Positions 7,598 through 15,884 of a stretch of DNA of 36,117 bases are shown piece by piece (the stretch's first letter is position 1; each line of letters opens with the position of its first letter). The notes beneath the pieces are model-generated. The model did not search any database, had not been told where the DNA came from, and saw only the letters and a list, made by a program, of their open reading frames with translations. The stretch is from Nitronereus sp964503895 (lineage in GTDB: Bacteria > Nitrospirota > Nitrospiria > Nitrospirales > UBA8639), in the NCBI GenBank assembly GCA_964503895.1, contig CAZDCF010000014.1, positions 1-36,117 of the forward strand, given 5' to 3'. The translations under genes were made by a program, and so were the position numbers.

Positions 7598-8425
7598 ATT
7601 CCCTTACCCCATTCACTTCCACTTATTATCCTTGGATCAGGTTATACAGGAAAGTTTCTTTATTATGAGGCCAAGAAACAAGGCTTAGAAGTATTTGCTA
7701 CTAGTAGAACTCCTAACACCCATCTTACATATGTAAATCCTCCATTCAAAATTTGTTTTGACTTAGGTCAACCAAAGACATGGCCTCATGTTCCTACACC
7801 GGCCAAAATTGTGTGGTGCTTTCCCGCTTTACCGAAAGAGGCTGCATCAAATTTTGCAAAAGAAATGACAAACAAAGGATCTCGCTTACTTATCCTGGGA
7901 AGTGCATCAGCCTATCCACCAAAGGCCGATAGCCTTACGAATGAAGAAGTTGAACTCAACATGAATATTCCAAGAGTTCAAAGTGAAGAACATTTGCGTG
8001 AAACTTATGGAGCCATCTTAGTCAGATTGGCTGGAATCTATGGACCTGGACGACATGTGTTAAATTGGATTCGAAGAGGAAAGATTAAGAACACCGATCG
8101 ATATGTGAATTTCATTCACGTGAAAGATATTGCCTCTTTGTGTATTGAAGCCTTTCGCAAATCCAAACCCGGTTCAACATATATCGCAAGCGACGGCACC
8201 CCCAGACATTGGTCGGATATCTGTCAATTCTCGGCTACTGAATGGAATATTCCAAAACCAAAGCCAACGATTCCAAAAGATCTCGGGAAACGCTTATCCC
8301 CTCAAAAAATTTTGAAGGAATTGAATTACCAATTGAGGCATCCAAATCTTTATGAAGAATTGAGAAAAATTGAAAGGACCGAGGCGGGCGCTAAGAATCG
8401 AGAAAGCGTGAATCACCAAATATGA
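7598..8425 (+). CDS. NAD(P)-binding epimerase/reductase-like protein with a non-standard start
   Basis: Translation in this frame gives a Rossmann-fold protein of about 275 residues. The N-terminal nucleotide-binding motif LIILGSGYTGKFL is encoded at 7622-7660. Later come LLILGSASAY, VRLAGIYGPGRHVL and NFIHVKDIASLCIEAF, as in extended short-chain dehydrogenases (nucleoside-diphosphate-sugar epimerase group, YeeZ-like). The usual catalytic YxxxK is not evident. The first ordinary start codon in frame is GTG 7811, which would remove the whole dinucleotide-binding motif. Between the upstream in-frame stop (7565-7567) and 7811 there is no ATG, GTG or TTG. A ribosome site AGGAGA (7585-7590) lies seven bases before ATT 7598, which I take as the start; ACG 7595 is the alternative. 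Confidence 0.75.
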   Translation: MPLPHSLPLIILGSGYTGKFLYYEAKKQGLEVFATSRTPNTHLTYVNPPFKICFDLGQPKTWPHVPTPAKIVWCFPALPKEAASNFAKEMTNKGSRLLILGSASAYPPKADSLTNEEVELNMNIPRVQSEEHLRETYGAILVRLAGIYGPGRHVLNWIRRGKIKNTDRYVNFIHVKDIASLCIEAFRKSKPGSTYIASDGTPRHWSDICQFSATEWNIPKPKPTIPKDLGKRLSPQKILKELNYQLRHPNLYEELRKIERTEAGAKNRESVNHQI

Positions 8426-8501
8426 AAAGTAAAAAAATCCTGGAGAGTGGAATCCTTAGAAATACCTGAGTAGAATAGACCGATAACAGGATGTGCTATT
8501 G

Positions 8502-9728
8502 ATGCCTGAATTTGCTAAAAAATACAATGAGTTAACTCCTTCTGGTCGTATCTTACTTGGCCCAGGCCCAAGCCTGGTGCACCCTCGCGTACTGCGGGCA
8601 ATGAGCACTCCCCTAATTGGACACCTTGACCCCGAATTCCTGACGATAATGGATGAGATTCAGGAACTCTTGCGATGGCTCTTTCAAACCAACAACCAAT
8701 TTACTATCGCTGTATCAGGGACTGGATCGGCGGCCATGGAAACCGTGATTGCCAATCTCATTGAATCCGGAGACAAAGTCATCGTTGGCATCAACGGAGT
8801 CTTTGGTAGTCGCATTGCCCAAATGGTCAAACGATGCGGCGGAAGCGTTATCGAAATCACAGCGCCATGGGGTGAATCCATTTCGCTCGATCAAGTCGCT
8901 CACTTGCTTCAAACCGCAGGACCAATCAAAGCTGTAGCGTTGGTCCATGCGGAAACATCAACTGGCGTCTGGCAACCCTTAGATGACGTAGGTCCGCTGT
9001 GTCACCAACATGATGCTCTCTTAATTATCGATGCCGTAACCTCACTCGGAGGGATTCCTGTAGAGGTCGATGATTGGCATATCGACGCATGTTACTCAGC
9101 GACACAGAAATGTCTGAGTTGCCCTCCAGGACTCGCGCCATTGACGTTAAGCAATCGCGCACTAGAAGTCATCAAAAAACGAAAAACCCCTTGTCAGAGT
9201 TGGTACCTCGATTGCACATTGATCTCAGATTATTGGACGGAAGGAAAACGCACCTACCATCATACTGCACCAATTTCTATGGCCTACGCCTTGCGAGAAG
9301 CCTTGCGACTGGTTTACGAGGAAGGCCTTCCTCCACGCTTCGCGCGTCATCAACGAAACAGCCAGGCGCTTCGCGCAGGCCTAGAAAAACTAGATTTTTC
9401 CCTCGTGCCAGATTCGAAACACAGTCTTCCCACGCTTACTTGCGTGTCCACTCCAGAATGGGTTGATGACAAGACCACACGTTTGACTCTTCTTCGGGAT
9501 TATCATATCGAAGTTGGTGGAGGCTTAGGCCCTCTTGCTGGAAAGGTGTGGCGCATTGGGCTAATGGGAGAATCTTCAACATTTGATTCGGTTGTAACCT
9601 TACTTGATTCAATAGAAATGATTCGTTCAGCAACCGACCAGTCAATTTCCCCAGGGGAAGCCACAAAGGCAGCCCTCAATGAATACGCAGCTATAGCATC
9701 TTCCCAAAAAGGGGATAATTCTGCTTAG
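8502..9728 (+). CDS. Class V aminotransferase (serine-pyruvate / alanine-glyoxylate type)
   Basis: A PLP enzyme of 408 residues in fold type I, class V. The start LLGPGPSLVHPRVLRAM is characteristic of the alanine-glyoxylate and serine-glyoxylate aminotransferase group. VSGTGSAAME (71-80) forms the phosphate-binding region, LIIDAVTSLGG (174-184) holds the PLP-binding Asp, and SATQKCLSCPPG contains the Schiff-base Lys203. Substrates are probably serine or alanine as donor and glyoxylate or pyruvate as acceptor; a phosphoserine or cysteine-related role cannot be excluded. The start is uncertain: GTG 8493 and TTG 8499 are in frame just upstream, and only a weak AGG (8488-8490) is available. It is the last gene on the plus strand and converges on glnD. 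Confidence 0.92.
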   Translation: MPEFAKKYNELTPSGRILLGPGPSLVHPRVLRAMSTPLIGHLDPEFLTIMDEIQELLRWLFQTNNQFTIAVSGTGSAAMETVIANLIESGDKVIVGINGVFGSRIAQMVKRCGGSVIEITAPWGESISLDQVAHLLQTAGPIKAVALVHAETSTGVWQPLDDVGPLCHQHDALLIIDAVTSLGGIPVEVDDWHIDACYSATQKCLSCPPGLAPLTLSNRALEVIKKRKTPCQSWYLDCTLISDYWTEGKRTYHHTAPISMAYALREALRLVYEEGLPPRFARHQRNSQALRAGLEKLDFSLVPDSKHSLPTLTCVSTPEWVDDKTTRLTLLRDYHIEVGGGLGPLAGKVWRIGLMGESSTFDSVVTLLDSIEMIRSATDQSISPGEATKAALNEYAAIASSQKGDNSA

Positions 9729-9795
9729 ATAAAAACCATAACCGAAAACTCTTTAGCAATACATGGGAGTTAAAAGGTAAGGTGGAGGGCAGGAC

Positions 9796-12501
9796 TCATT
9801 CACCGTCAACAGCCTTGGTAAGGATTTCTTGAATTTTCTGACATGCCACACCATCTTGAACCTTTCCGCCTTGCGACTCAGTAACGTAGAAAACATCAAC
9901 CACCTGATCTAGCCGAGTGGCAATTCTTGCAGCATGAATGGATAACTCTAACTCAAACAAAGTTCTCGCAATCACCCATAACAATCCTTGCCTGTTGTCC
10001 GCGAATACATCGATAATGGTAAATTTATCGGACGTTTCATTGTCGATTTGAACTTCGGTGGGTTTTACGATGACGGGAAACGGCCGTTCAAAAGAAAGCC
10101 GATGATTTCGTTTCATCAAATTTTTGATGGATTCGTTCCCACTCAGAACGTCAATTATGGCTCTCCCCACCTTCTGACGCTTGATCTCACTAGGAGGCCC
10201 ATCAAAATCAGGATCATCAACAAAAAAGGAATCAAAGATTATACCATCGTTTCGTGTCATGATTTGGGCATCTAGAACATGAAGCCCCAAGGCAGCTAGG
10301 GCTCCCGTTACATTCATAAAAACCCCAGGGGTCTTATGATCTTGAGCAATCAAAGTGTATTCGCACACTCGGAGATCATCCTTATAGGCCGACTCAACAA
10401 GAGGGCTTGCTGATGGCACCTGCTGCAAGGCCCGTAAATGTGCAGCCATTCGATCAAGAGGGGTTCCGGATAAATATCTAAGTGGAAATTTGCCTAATTG
10501 TTCCTCTACCCAGAACTGGAGAGAATCTGGTGATGACTGACCGCCATCAGCCACTTCGCCCAGTACATTTTGCTGCTTCCACAACCCAAGAATTTCCGTA
10601 GCGATTTCCTTGATATCCTTGGTAACTTCAATTGCCTCGCGCCCACCAGATACTTCCGGCAGGGTTCGCAAATATAACTCGACTAATAAGGATTCCTTCC
10701 ACTTAGTCAACGTATCCGGTCCAACAGCGGCGATATCCGCAGCTGTCAAAATTAGCAGCTTTTTCAATAGTTCCGTGGTACCTACAGCACGCGAAAATTT
10801 TAAGAGTACCTTGTCATCATATGGATCACGACGAAAAGCCGTGTTCGCCATGAGCAAGTGTTGGTAAACTAAAAACTCTAATTCATTAGCTTCCTGCTGA
10901 TTCATTTGCAATCGTGCTGCAATATCTCGAGCAATGTCACGCCCTACCTCACTATGATCGTCTGGAAGGCCTTTCCCTATATCGTGCAACAAGGCGGCCA
11001 AATGCAAAATATCTTTTTCTAGAATCTCCTGATAAACATCGTGAAAAATTCCCTCTTGCCTACCGATTCGCTCCACCTCACGCACAGTAAATAAACTGTG
11101 TTCGTCCACCGTATACTTGTGATATTGATTAAACTGCATGAGCCCACGGACCCTGCCAAAAGCTGGGACTAGCTTTTCCAACACTCGAGCCTGATGCATG
11201 AGAGTCAAAGTTTGAGCAACAGACTCTGGACCAGAGAGAATATTTCGAAATGCCTGACTCGCCGATGACGTACAAAAGACTTCATCTGATACGGTTTCCA
11301 TGTGGCGATGAATTTCTTCGAGCGTCCGCCCATCTATTGTCAGTCCTTGCTCCTGTGATACTTTGAATAAATCTAACAACCGCCCTGGTTCGTGAAATAC
11401 ATCCAGAAGTTTTTCTTGTGGAATAGATAAATTGGTCCCAGACAAAGAGAATAAGCCCTTGATTAAAGGTCTTGGAAACCAGGTCATAACCCAGTTCCAC
11501 CAGGATTGTTCTCTAGAACAATTTACCAACCGCATACATCGGTCATAAATTCCAGTGGTATGCTGGTAATACAACTGCATAAACTGTTCAACCGCCAGTA
11601 AATGGGATTGATCTTCGAACCCAAATTCTTTGGCTAGTCGCACTTGCTCTTCAAACGATAAGATTTCCTGTGCTCTTCCAGCTTTCAAGTGGAGGAATGC
11701 ACGAACTTTCCATAAGAACTCCCGCGCTTCCACAAGAGCAGCGTAATCTTGATGAGCCAGAATCCCTCGATCAGCCAAATCCAGTAATGTAGAGGCTTGA
11801 TATTTAGCCATCCCGACCCATTGCAATAGGTGCAAATCTCGCAAACCTCCCTTGCTTTTCTTAATATTAGGTTCAAGCAAGTATATAGTCTCGCCAAATT
11901 TCGCATATTCGCGGTGACGTTCTTCGACTTTATCTCGAATAAAACTTCCGACACGATGCCCTAAAACTCTCCTGGCAAAGCGCCGCTGGAATTCCTGAAA
12001 GACGGTTGCACCTCCAGTGAGAAAACGCGATTCCATGAGTGCGGTTTTCGCCGCAAGATCTTCTTCCGCCACCACTAAACAATCTTGAATAGACCTGACA
12101 CTATGCCCTACTTGAAAACCAAGGTCCCAAAGATGGTGCAACACCTCTTTAGATAAGGTTTGGACCACATTTTCTCCACCGTCATGGTACAAAACCATCA
12201 CATCAATATCTGAATAAGGTGACAACTCACGTCGGCCATACCCACCAACCGCGACCAAACAACATTGCTGCAGATCCACAGCAAAATCTCCAACATGCTG
12301 ACGAAGAACATTGCGATACCGGGCGATCAATACAGAATCGACTAAATCCGTAAAACCAGCGACAACTTCAGAAGCTGATGCCCCATCGCGCAGACGCTGG
12401 GTCAAGCCATCACGCCGCTCTTGAAGCACGGCTTGAGTTGAGGTTAATTCCTTGTCAGCGCGAATTTGACTAGGCTGTCCAGTTTGAACTGAATATTCCA
12501 T
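9796..12501 (-). CDS. glnD: [Protein-PII] uridylyltransferase / uridylyl-removing enzyme
   Basis: The bifunctional nitrogen sensor that uridylylates PII proteins when glutamine is low and removes UMP when it is high. All expected domains are seen in its 901 residues: nucleotidyltransferase motif GGYGRRELSPYSDID (86-100, Asp98 and Asp100), KGGLRDLH (217-224), an HD hydrolase domain with TVDEHSL and LLHDIGKGLPDDH (His506-Asp507), and two C-terminal ACT domains for glutamine sensing (about 715-770 and 825-885). The ATG has AAAGGG five bases upstream. It lies 115 bp after nadE on the same strand. The gap contains a perfect hairpin GAATCC/GGATTC (12554-12569) but no T tract, so read-through from nadE is likely. 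Confidence 0.97.
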   Translation of the reverse strand: MEYSVQTGQPSQIRADKELTSTQAVLQERRDGLTQRLRDGASASEVVAGFTDLVDSVLIARYRNVLRQHVGDFAVDLQQCCLVAVGGYGRRELSPYSDIDVMVLYHDGGENVVQTLSKEVLHHLWDLGFQVGHSVRSIQDCLVVAEEDLAAKTALMESRFLTGGATVFQEFQRRFARRVLGHRVGSFIRDKVEERHREYAKFGETIYLLEPNIKKSKGGLRDLHLLQWVGMAKYQASTLLDLADRGILAHQDYAALVEAREFLWKVRAFLHLKAGRAQEILSFEEQVRLAKEFGFEDQSHLLAVEQFMQLYYQHTTGIYDRCMRLVNCSREQSWWNWVMTWFPRPLIKGLFSLSGTNLSIPQEKLLDVFHEPGRLLDLFKVSQEQGLTIDGRTLEEIHRHMETVSDEVFCTSSASQAFRNILSGPESVAQTLTLMHQARVLEKLVPAFGRVRGLMQFNQYHKYTVDEHSLFTVREVERIGRQEGIFHDVYQEILEKDILHLAALLHDIGKGLPDDHSEVGRDIARDIAARLQMNQQEANELEFLVYQHLLMANTAFRRDPYDDKVLLKFSRAVGTTELLKKLLILTAADIAAVGPDTLTKWKESLLVELYLRTLPEVSGGREAIEVTKDIKEIATEILGLWKQQNVLGEVADGGQSSPDSLQFWVEEQLGKFPLRYLSGTPLDRMAAHLRALQQVPSASPLVESAYKDDLRVCEYTLIAQDHKTPGVFMNVTGALAALGLHVLDAQIMTRNDGIIFDSFFVDDPDFDGPPSEIKRQKVGRAIIDVLSGNESIKNLMKRNHRLSFERPFPVIVKPTEVQIDNETSDKFTIIDVFADNRQGLLWVIARTLFELELSIHAARIATRLDQVVDVFYVTESQGGKVQDGVACQKIQEILTKAVDGE

Positions 12502-12616
12502 ACAGCCCTTTCCCTACTATTCTTGGATATAAATCAATCATCGATACCATTTAGAATCCCATTGGATTCCTTCTCATTCGTTAGTTTTCTTAATCTGGAT
12601 TTCGAAGCACTCAAGG

Positions 12617-14410
12617 TCAATACTTAATGTACCGATTGGTTAAGGGCATTCGGCGATCTTTTCCCAAAGCACGTGGTGTAATTTTTATACCAATAGGGGC
12701 TTGCCGACGTTTATATTCGCTGCGATCCACTAAAGCCATGACTTTCCTAACAATTTGAGGTTTCATCCCAAGCTTAACTATCTCATCCAGAGAACGATCC
12801 TCTTCCACGTAGGCTTCCAAAATTTGATCAAGATCCTCATAAGGCGGCAATGAGTCCTGATCGAGTTGATTCGGTTTTAGTTCAGCTGAAGGCGCTCTTT
12901 CAATAATTCGAGGCGGAATCAGATTCTTTCCAAGTTGCTCGCTTGAACAACGATTTCGAAAACGTGCCAATTCGTATACGAGCATTTTTGGAACATCTTT
13001 AATCACCGCAAATCCACCGGCCATGTCACCGTACAAGGTTGCATAACCGACACTCATCTCGCTTTTATTTCCAGTAGTAAGAACTAAGTACCCGAATTTA
13101 TTTGATAGAGCCATTAGGAGATTTCCTCGCATTCTTGCTTGAAGATTTTCTTCAGTGGCATCGTGCGGCTTGCCCTTAAAAATCGGCGCTAACAATTGTA
13201 AATACTGTTTCCATACACTAGATATTCTGATGGTCACTAAGGAACAGCCTAAAGCCTTTGTTAACGCTCGTGAATCCTCGCGACTTTCTCTCGAGGTAAA
13301 GACAGAGGGCATAAACACACCGGTTACGTTATCTGAACCCAAGGCGTCAACTGCAATCACAGCGGTTAGCGCGGAATCAATCCCACCGCTTACCCCAATC
13401 ACCACACGCGAGAAATGGTTCTTGCGAACATAGTCTCGCACCCCTGTAACTAATGCACGATACACTTCCTCCAAAGGGTCTATTCTTGAAATCATTTCGG
13501 ACTGTATGGATTTTTTCGCTTTGGGTTTAAGTGCTCTATTTGCCACCACTTTCTTTAAAGAATATCGAGAAACTAATCGACGAGATGCTGAGGACTTTTC
13601 GGCATGTGGTCGAAGAGTTGATGATTCAAATTCAAGATCTGCAACCAGCAGATCTTCTTCAAACGCTTTTGCTCGAGCCATGACACGCCCTCGCTTATCC
13701 ACGAGAAGACTATTCCCATCGAACACAATTTCATCTTGCCCACCGACCATGTTAGTGTAGCTAACAATCACCCCATTATCTCTAGCACGTTGAGACAACA
13801 TTTCCTCACGGATGGCACTTTTCCCTTTGTGAAAAGGCGATGCATTGATATTGATGATTAATTCGGCATGACCTCGACCAACTTGATCTCTTGTAGGACC
13901 ATCAGAATACCAAATGTCCTCACAAATATTGATGCCGACTCGAATCCCATCAATCACAGATATTAGAGCCTGACGGCCTGGATGAAAATAACGACTTTCA
14001 TCAAAGACGCCGTAATTAGGCAATAAGGATTTATGGCAAGTTGTCAAAATTTTGCCATTTTGTATGACCGCAGCTGCATTAAATAATTGGCGAGATTCTG
14101 AAGAATCGGCTAAGTGGGCAACACTTTTGGTAACCTTGCCAACTTTCTCCTCTACAAAACCGGCAATCACAGTGAGATTCCGACAGTGCTTAACAAATTG
14201 CTCCAGCGCCTTATGTGTATCCTGAATAAAGCTAGGACGAAGCACAAGATCTTCTGGCGGATAACCAGTTATCACCAACTCTGGGAACACCACAATATCA
14301 GCCTCAGCCAGACGAGCTTTTCTTACCCAGCCAGCCATAGCGCTGACATTACCCTGTAAATCCCCTACAATGGGATTCATCTGAACCATAGCAATTCTTG
14401 CTTTTCTCAT
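12617..14410 (-). CDS. nadE: Glutamine-dependent NAD(+) synthetase
   Basis: A two-domain enzyme of 597 residues that makes NAD from deamido-NAD, ATP and glutamine. The N-terminal nitrilase-fold amidase domain has the Glu-Lys-Cys triad at Glu44 (FPELVITGY), Lys127 (CHKSLLPNY) and Cys163 (NICEDIW). The C-terminal ATP-pyrophosphatase domain has the P-loop GVSGGIDSALTAV (339-351) and the TTGNKSEMSVGY motif. A linker of about 30 basic residues joins them. The ATG at 14410-14408 immediately follows a run of eight T on the coding strand, the tail of a terminator-like hairpin. The only Shine-Dalgarno-like bases (GAGG) lie inside that hairpin, 11 bases away. glnD follows downstream. Confidence 0.96.
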   Translation of the reverse strand: MRKARIAMVQMNPIVGDLQGNVSAMAGWVRKARLAEADIVVFPELVITGYPPEDLVLRPSFIQDTHKALEQFVKHCRNLTVIAGFVEEKVGKVTKSVAHLADSSESRQLFNAAAVIQNGKILTTCHKSLLPNYGVFDESRYFHPGRQALISVIDGIRVGINICEDIWYSDGPTRDQVGRGHAELIININASPFHKGKSAIREEMLSQRARDNGVIVSYTNMVGGQDEIVFDGNSLLVDKRGRVMARAKAFEEDLLVADLEFESSTLRPHAEKSSASRRLVSRYSLKKVVANRALKPKAKKSIQSEMISRIDPLEEVYRALVTGVRDYVRKNHFSRVVIGVSGGIDSALTAVIAVDALGSDNVTGVFMPSVFTSRESREDSRALTKALGCSLVTIRISSVWKQYLQLLAPIFKGKPHDATEENLQARMRGNLLMALSNKFGYLVLTTGNKSEMSVGYATLYGDMAGGFAVIKDVPKMLVYELARFRNRCSSEQLGKNLIPPRIIERAPSAELKPNQLDQDSLPPYEDLDQILEAYVEEDRSLDEIVKLGMKPQIVRKVMALVDRSEYKRRQAPIGIKITPRALGKDRRMPLTNRYIKY

Positions 14411-14449
14411 AAAAAAAACGTCCTCATCCCTTTTCAGGAATGGAGGACG
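14411..14449 (-). terminator. Intrinsic terminator ending at the nadE start codon
   Basis: On the minus strand CGTCCTC (14449-14443) pairs with GAGGACG (14425-14419). After one bulged C, ATTCC (14441-14437) pairs with GGGAT (14430-14426) including one G-U pair. The loop is TGAAAA. Eight T (14418-14411) follow directly and the next base begins the nadE ATG. The 12-bp G/C-rich stem and U8 tract make a strong terminator. It may end transcripts of the upstream GAF-ANTAR gene, or act as the OFF state of a nadE leader. Confidence 0.8.
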
Positions 14450-14509
14450 CCCTTGTCCGCCTCACCAAGTCTTTCAGGATAATCTTCTTAATCCTAACTC
14501 CTACTTTTG
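14411..14509 (-). promoter_or_regulatory. nadE leader with possible ANTAR-type antiterminator
   Basis: Downstream of the promoter at 14510-14538 the leader can form hairpin P1: TTAGGAT (14497-14491) pairs with ATCCTGA (14480-14474), with a T-T mismatch and one further A-T pair, leaving hexaloop AGAAGA. Twelve bases later comes hairpin P2: GGAC (14458-14455) pairs with GTCC (14448-14445), extended by two G-C pairs beyond one mismatch, with hexaloop AAGGGC (14454-14449). P2 has A at loop position 1 and G at position 4, the signature recognised by ANTAR proteins; P1 has A1 but A4. The P2 3' arm overlaps the terminator 5' arm, so the two cannot coexist. The neighbouring upstream gene encodes an ANTAR protein. 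Confidence 0.5.
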
Positions 14510-14538
14510 CTTGTAACAAGTCGACGCGGTACTGTCAA
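14510..14538 (-). promoter_or_regulatory. Probable sigma-70 promoter upstream of the nadE leader
   Basis: A perfect -35 box TTGACA (14538-14533) and TACAAG (14515-14510, 4 of 6) are separated by exactly 17 bp. Transcription would begin near 14504, giving a leader of about 90 bases before the nadE ATG. The promoter sits in the 147-bp gap between the GAF-ANTAR gene and nadE. Confidence 0.6.
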
Positions 14539-14557
14539 GATAGGAATGAGGACGAGA

Positions 14558-15823
14558 TCAACGATCAACACGTCCCTCCAATTCCCTGGCAAGAATGATA
14601 GCTTCGGCAATCTCCCGCATGGACTTTCGCATATTCATACTTTGTCTTTGAATTAAGCGAAACGCATCTCCCTCTGACATTTTCTTTGACTGCATGAGAT
14701 GACCTTTCGCACGCTCAACCAATTTTCTGACAGTCAGAGCTTCCTGCATCTCAAATGATTTTTCCACAAGGCGTGTATGCTCAATAGCCACCGCGGCCTG
14801 ATTGGCGATAGCCTGAATAATTTTAATCTCTTCGGCTTTGAATATATGAACCTTTGAGGTATATACATTTACTACTCCAATGACTTGTTCTTTGCTCATC
14901 ATGGGAACAGATAACAATGAACACAAGCCTTCCCGTTTGGCTAAGTCTCGATAATAAAACTCATCTTCCTTTGTAACATCCGGCACATAAATAGGCTGTT
15001 GCTCTTTCACGGCTCTGCCACTGACACTTTGACCAATCTTCAGTGACGGCTTTTTTCGATAATCCTCACTGAGGCTTTGCGTAGCAGCAATTCGAAGTTC
15101 GCCGCTGGATTCATCCACTAACATGAGTGAACAGATTTTCGACTTCATCATTTCTGCAGTCATAGTCACAATAAGTTCCAAAACATCTTCAATAAGGCGA
15201 TTAGAAGCAACTGTTTCTGATACCTGTGACAAGGTATCTAATTGCTGAGCTTGCCGACTCATACCTTCATATAATCTAGCATTTTCAATCGCACCACCGA
15301 CTTGGTTAGCAATAGTCGATAGCAACGCAAGTTCAGCGTCTTGATACCGTTTACTCCGTTTGTGCTGAATATTAATGACGCCGACAACAATACCTTTTGT
15401 GACAATAGGGAGAGATACAAATGCCTGATAACGGTCTTCTGGCAAACTATGGAAAAACCTAAACCGTGGATCATCACTGGCATTACGAGGGATTACCACG
15501 CGGACTTTCTCTTGGGCTACCCAACCTGTAATTCCTTCCCCTAGGCCGAGCGACGTTCGCCCAATCAATTTTGGATGAGGATTCTTGGATGCTCTCAGGA
15601 CTAGTTCATCGCGATTGACAGACACCAAATACAATAGGCACGAATCTGCCTTAGTAACCTCAACCACCACTTCGACAATATGCTTCAAAACGGATTCCAA
15701 ATCCAAAGTACTACTAATGGATTCGCTGATACGGTGCAGCACTTCTACTTCACGTGTGCGCTCACGCAAAACAGCCTTGACATCCTTAGTCTGTCGACGT
15801 GGTTTGACTTTCGATGAGCTCAT
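14558..15823 (-). CDS. GAF-GAF-ANTAR sensor and RNA-binding antiterminator
   Basis: A cytoplasmic regulator of 421 residues. Domains in order are a short helical lead (about 15-40), a first GAF domain (about 41-183, with GEGITGWVAQ and SLPIVTKGIVVGVINIQ), a second GAF domain (about 208-350, with GQSVSGRAVKEQQPIYVPDV and SVPMMSKEQVIGVVNVY) and a C-terminal ANTAR domain (about 361-415). The ANTAR signature VERAKGHLMQSKKMSEGDAF, then LIQRQSMNMRKSMREIAEAI, is clear. ANTAR domains bind paired hexaloop hairpins in leader RNAs and prevent terminator formation. The GAF domains would sense a small ligand or redox state, which I cannot identify. aroB lies 61 bp upstream on the same strand. The next gene downstream, nadE, has a leader with a candidate target. 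Confidence 0.93.
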   Translation of the reverse strand: MSSSKVKPRRQTKDVKAVLRERTREVEVLHRISESISSTLDLESVLKHIVEVVVEVTKADSCLLYLVSVNRDELVLRASKNPHPKLIGRTSLGLGEGITGWVAQEKVRVVIPRNASDDPRFRFFHSLPEDRYQAFVSLPIVTKGIVVGVINIQHKRSKRYQDAELALLSTIANQVGGAIENARLYEGMSRQAQQLDTLSQVSETVASNRLIEDVLELIVTMTAEMMKSKICSLMLVDESSGELRIAATQSLSEDYRKKPSLKIGQSVSGRAVKEQQPIYVPDVTKEDEFYYRDLAKREGLCSLLSVPMMSKEQVIGVVNVYTSKVHIFKAEEIKIIQAIANQAAVAIEHTRLVEKSFEMQEALTVRKLVERAKGHLMQSKKMSEGDAFRLIQRQSMNMRKSMREIAEAIILARELEGRVDR

Positions 15824-15884
15824 ATTATTCGTGGTACTTTACGATAGAACGTTATTGCTAATGAAAAAGTTTACCTCAAGATGT

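Noticed and set aside
9074..9466. 130-codon open frame on the plus strand
   Set aside because: It lies within the class V aminotransferase gene in another frame and has a basic, random-looking composition.
12554..12569. Terminator between nadE and glnD
   Set aside because: The GAATCC/GGATTC hairpin is perfect but only 6 bp and no T tract follows on the minus strand, so I do not call it a terminator.
14411..14557. NAD+ riboswitch in the nadE leader
   Set aside because: The structure does not match the known nadA-type or pnuC-type NAD+ riboswitches as I recall them; the ANTAR hairpin model fits better.
15824..15884. ANTAR-type leader in front of the ANTAR gene itself
   Set aside because: The 61-bp gap shows no paired hexaloop hairpins or terminator on the minus strand.
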